7,306 nucleotides of DNA from Clostridia bacterium (GTDB lineage Bacteria > Bacillota > Clostridia > Oscillospirales > Acutalibacteraceae): contig JAFVTZ010000180.1 in assembly GCA_017502965.1 (NCBI GenBank), forward strand, positions 1 to 7,306, written 5' to 3'. The position numbers and the translations under genes are program-made. Under the pieces are notes generated by a model. It was not told the origin of the DNA. It saw only the letters and a program-made list of their open reading frames with translations, and made no database searches. Of this stretch, positions 5,819 through 7,306 are shown in pieces; the first letter of the stretch is position 1; each line of letters starts with the position of its first letter.

Positions 5819-7306
5819 TTATTCTCCTTTTTTAGTGTAACTTAAAAGACCGCCAGCCTTTAAAATGGCTTTCTGTCTTTCTGTAAACGATACAGAAAGT
5901 GCAAAACTTTCGCCTGTGGTTTCATTTTTTAAGGTGATTTCGCCTTTATCCATACCCTCAAAAACATTACTGAGGGTGAGTTTATCTCCCTGAGAAAGTT
6001 TATCGTAATCATCAGGGTTTTTGAATGTCAAAGGCATAATACCTGCATTTATAAGGTTTGCTACATGGATACGGGCAAAACTCTTGGTGATAACCGCACG
6101 AACGCCTAAATACATAGGAACAAGTGCTGCGTGTTCACGGGATGAACCCTGACCGTAGTTACTACCGCCTACAATTATACTTCTGCCTAAGTTTTTAGCG
6201 CGCTCCGGGAAAGAGGTATCGCAAACACCGAAACAGAACTGTGATAAATGAGGAATATTAGAACGGTAAGGCAAAATCTTAGCGCCTGCAGGCATAATAT
6301 GGTCGGTTGTGATATTATCGCCAACCTTTAAGCCGATTTCTGCGGTCAAAGTGTCTTCCTGAGGAATTTCGGTCGGGAAAGGTTTAATGTTAGGACCGCG
6401 CATCACCTCTAAACTCTCTGCCTCTTCAGGACTTGCAGGGGCGATAACAGCGCTGTCATCAATAACGAATTTTTCTGGCATTTTGATTTCAGGCATTGTG
6501 CCGAGTAATCTCGGGTCGGTGATTTCACCTGTAAGTGCTGCAGCAACAGCAGTTTCGGGGGAAACAAGATAAACCTGACCGTCAGCAGTACCGCTTCTGC
6601 CTTCAAAATTACGGTTGAATGTTCTGAGCGATACACCGCCCGAATTCGGCGAAAATCCCATACCGATACAAGGACCGCAGGCACACTCAAGAAGTCTCGC
6701 ACCGCTGGCTAAAATATCGGTAAGAGCACCGCAGTCAGCAAGCATTTTAAGCACCTGCTTTGAACCGGGAGAAATCGAAAGGCTTACCATCGGGTCGATT
6801 ACTTTGCCCTTTAAAAGTGCGGCAACTTTGAGCATATCAAGTAAAGAAGAATTAGTACAAGAGCCAATGCAAACCTGATCTACCTTAGTGCCCTTTAACG
6901 ATTCAACTGTAACGATATTATCAGGACTGTGCGGACAGGCAATAAGCGGTTTTAACTCTGAAAGATTTATATCTATAACTTTATCGTAAACTGCATCAGG
7001 GTCGCTTGAGAGTTCTACATAATCTTCTCCTCTGCCCTCTGCTTCAAGGAAAGCCTTTGTTATCTCGTCAGACGGGAAAATTGAGGTTGTTGCTCCAAGT
7101 TCTGTACCCATATTGGTAATGGTAGCACGCTCGGGAACAGAAAGAGTTTTAATTCCCTCGCCGCCCCATTCAATTATAGCACCAACACCGCCTTTAACCG
7201 ACAGTATACGGAGAATTTCAAGGCTTATATCCTTTGCTGTAACAAAGGGATTCAGTTTTCCTGTGAGGTTAACTTTATACATTTTGGGCATTGTGATATA
7301 GTAAGC
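5819..7306 (-). CDS. Aconitate hydratase (aconitase), N-terminus beyond the window
   Basis: [4Fe-4S] enzyme that interconverts citrate and isocitrate through cis-aconitate. The reading frame stays open to the right edge (five codons, AYYIT, precede the first visible Met), so that Met is internal and about 495 residues are seen. Numbering from it, the cluster cysteines are Cys145 (IGSCTNS), Cys205 and Cys208 (CACGPCIGMG). A linker at about 265-315 leads to the C-terminal swivel domain (about 318-460) with DNITTDHIMPAG at 325-336 and the active-site loop GQGSSREHAAL at about 380-390, whose serine is the catalytic base in mitochondrial aconitase. Having the swivel domain fused separates it from the split LeuC/LeuD isopropylmalate dehydratase. 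The compact length expected (about 640 residues) fits the short Clostridia/Aquifex-type aconitase rather than AcnA or AcnB; I infer that from the spacing. First gene of the aconitase-dehydrogenase pair. Missing: the substrate-binding N-terminal part. Confidence 0.95.
   Translation of the reverse strand, partial: AYYITMPKMYKVNLTGKLNPFVTAKDISLEILRILSVKGGVGAIIEWGGEGIKTLSVPERATITNMGTELGATTSIFPSDEITKAFLEAEGRGEDYVELSSDPDAVYDKVIDINLSELKPLIACPHSPDNIVTVESLKGTKVDQVCIGSCTNSSLLDMLKVAALLKGKVIDPMVSLSISPGSKQVLKMLADCGALTDILASGARLLECACGPCIGMGFSPNSGGVSLRTFNRNFEGRSGTADGQVYLVSPETAVAAALTGEITDPRLLGTMPEIKMPEKFVIDDSAVIAPASPEEAESLEVMRGPNIKPFPTEIPQEDTLTAEIGLKVGDNITTDHIMPAGAKILPYRSNIPHLSQFCFGVCDTSFPERAKNLGRSIIVGGSNYGQGSSREHAALVPMYLGVRAVITKSFARIHVANLINAGIMPLTFKNPDDYDKLSQGDKLTLSNVFEGMDKGEITLKNETTGESFALSVSFTERQKAILKAGGLLSYTKKGE

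Noticed and set aside
5819..7291. Reading the Met at 7291 as the true start of a short 490-residue aconitase
   Set aside because: The frame is open to the window edge, and the N-terminal substrate-binding part of the aconitase fold would be missing.

Overview
The window looks like a chromosomal segment of a Gram-positive, endospore-lineage Clostridia (Firmicutes/Bacillota), most likely an Oscillospiraceae/Ruminococcaceae-type anaerobe. The evidence is the clustering of a site-2-type M50 protease, condensin subunits ScpA and ScpB, a DUF2953 protein, a GerW/YtfJ sporulation protein and a DacF-like D,D-carboxypeptidase, together with strong AAGGAG-type ribosome sites, TTG/GTG starts and sigma-A promoters. 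The taxon below class level is inference. I see no RNA genes, CRISPR arrays, insertion sequences, phage genes or attachment sites.

Layout, right to left on the minus strand. (1) 7306-4668: the C-terminal part of aconitase (its N-terminus lies beyond the window) followed 2 bp later by an isocitrate/isopropylmalate-family dehydrogenase, probably isocitrate dehydrogenase. Together they would convert citrate to 2-oxoglutarate. (2) 4650-4606: a 17-bp perfect hairpin terminator between convergent transcripts. (3) 4585-4156: the only plus-strand gene, a roughly 26% G+C orphan coding for a 125-residue membrane protein, with its own consensus sigma-A promoter and that terminator. It forms a self-contained cassette. 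(4) 4119-1: a divergent promoter driving a tight six-gene minus-strand run: M50 protease, scpA, scpB, DUF2953, ytfJ/gerW and a dacF-like gene that runs off the left edge.

In the six-gene run the first two genes are 4 bp apart, and scpA/scpB, scpB/DUF2953 and DUF2953/ytfJ each overlap by 4 bases (ATGA or GTGA), so translational coupling is likely. Only the last junction, ytfJ to dacF, has a real gap. It holds an inverted repeat whose downstream arm is the dacF ribosome-binding site. The set joins chromosome compaction and segregation (ScpAB) with membrane proteolysis, a spore protein and peptidoglycan trimming.

Most of this is conserved housekeeping content. The parts that deserve a second look are the AT-rich membrane-protein cassette, the hairpin masking the dacF start, and the non-standard cofactor-pocket residues of the dehydrogenase. 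I do not see convincing evidence of a complete new multi-gene system.
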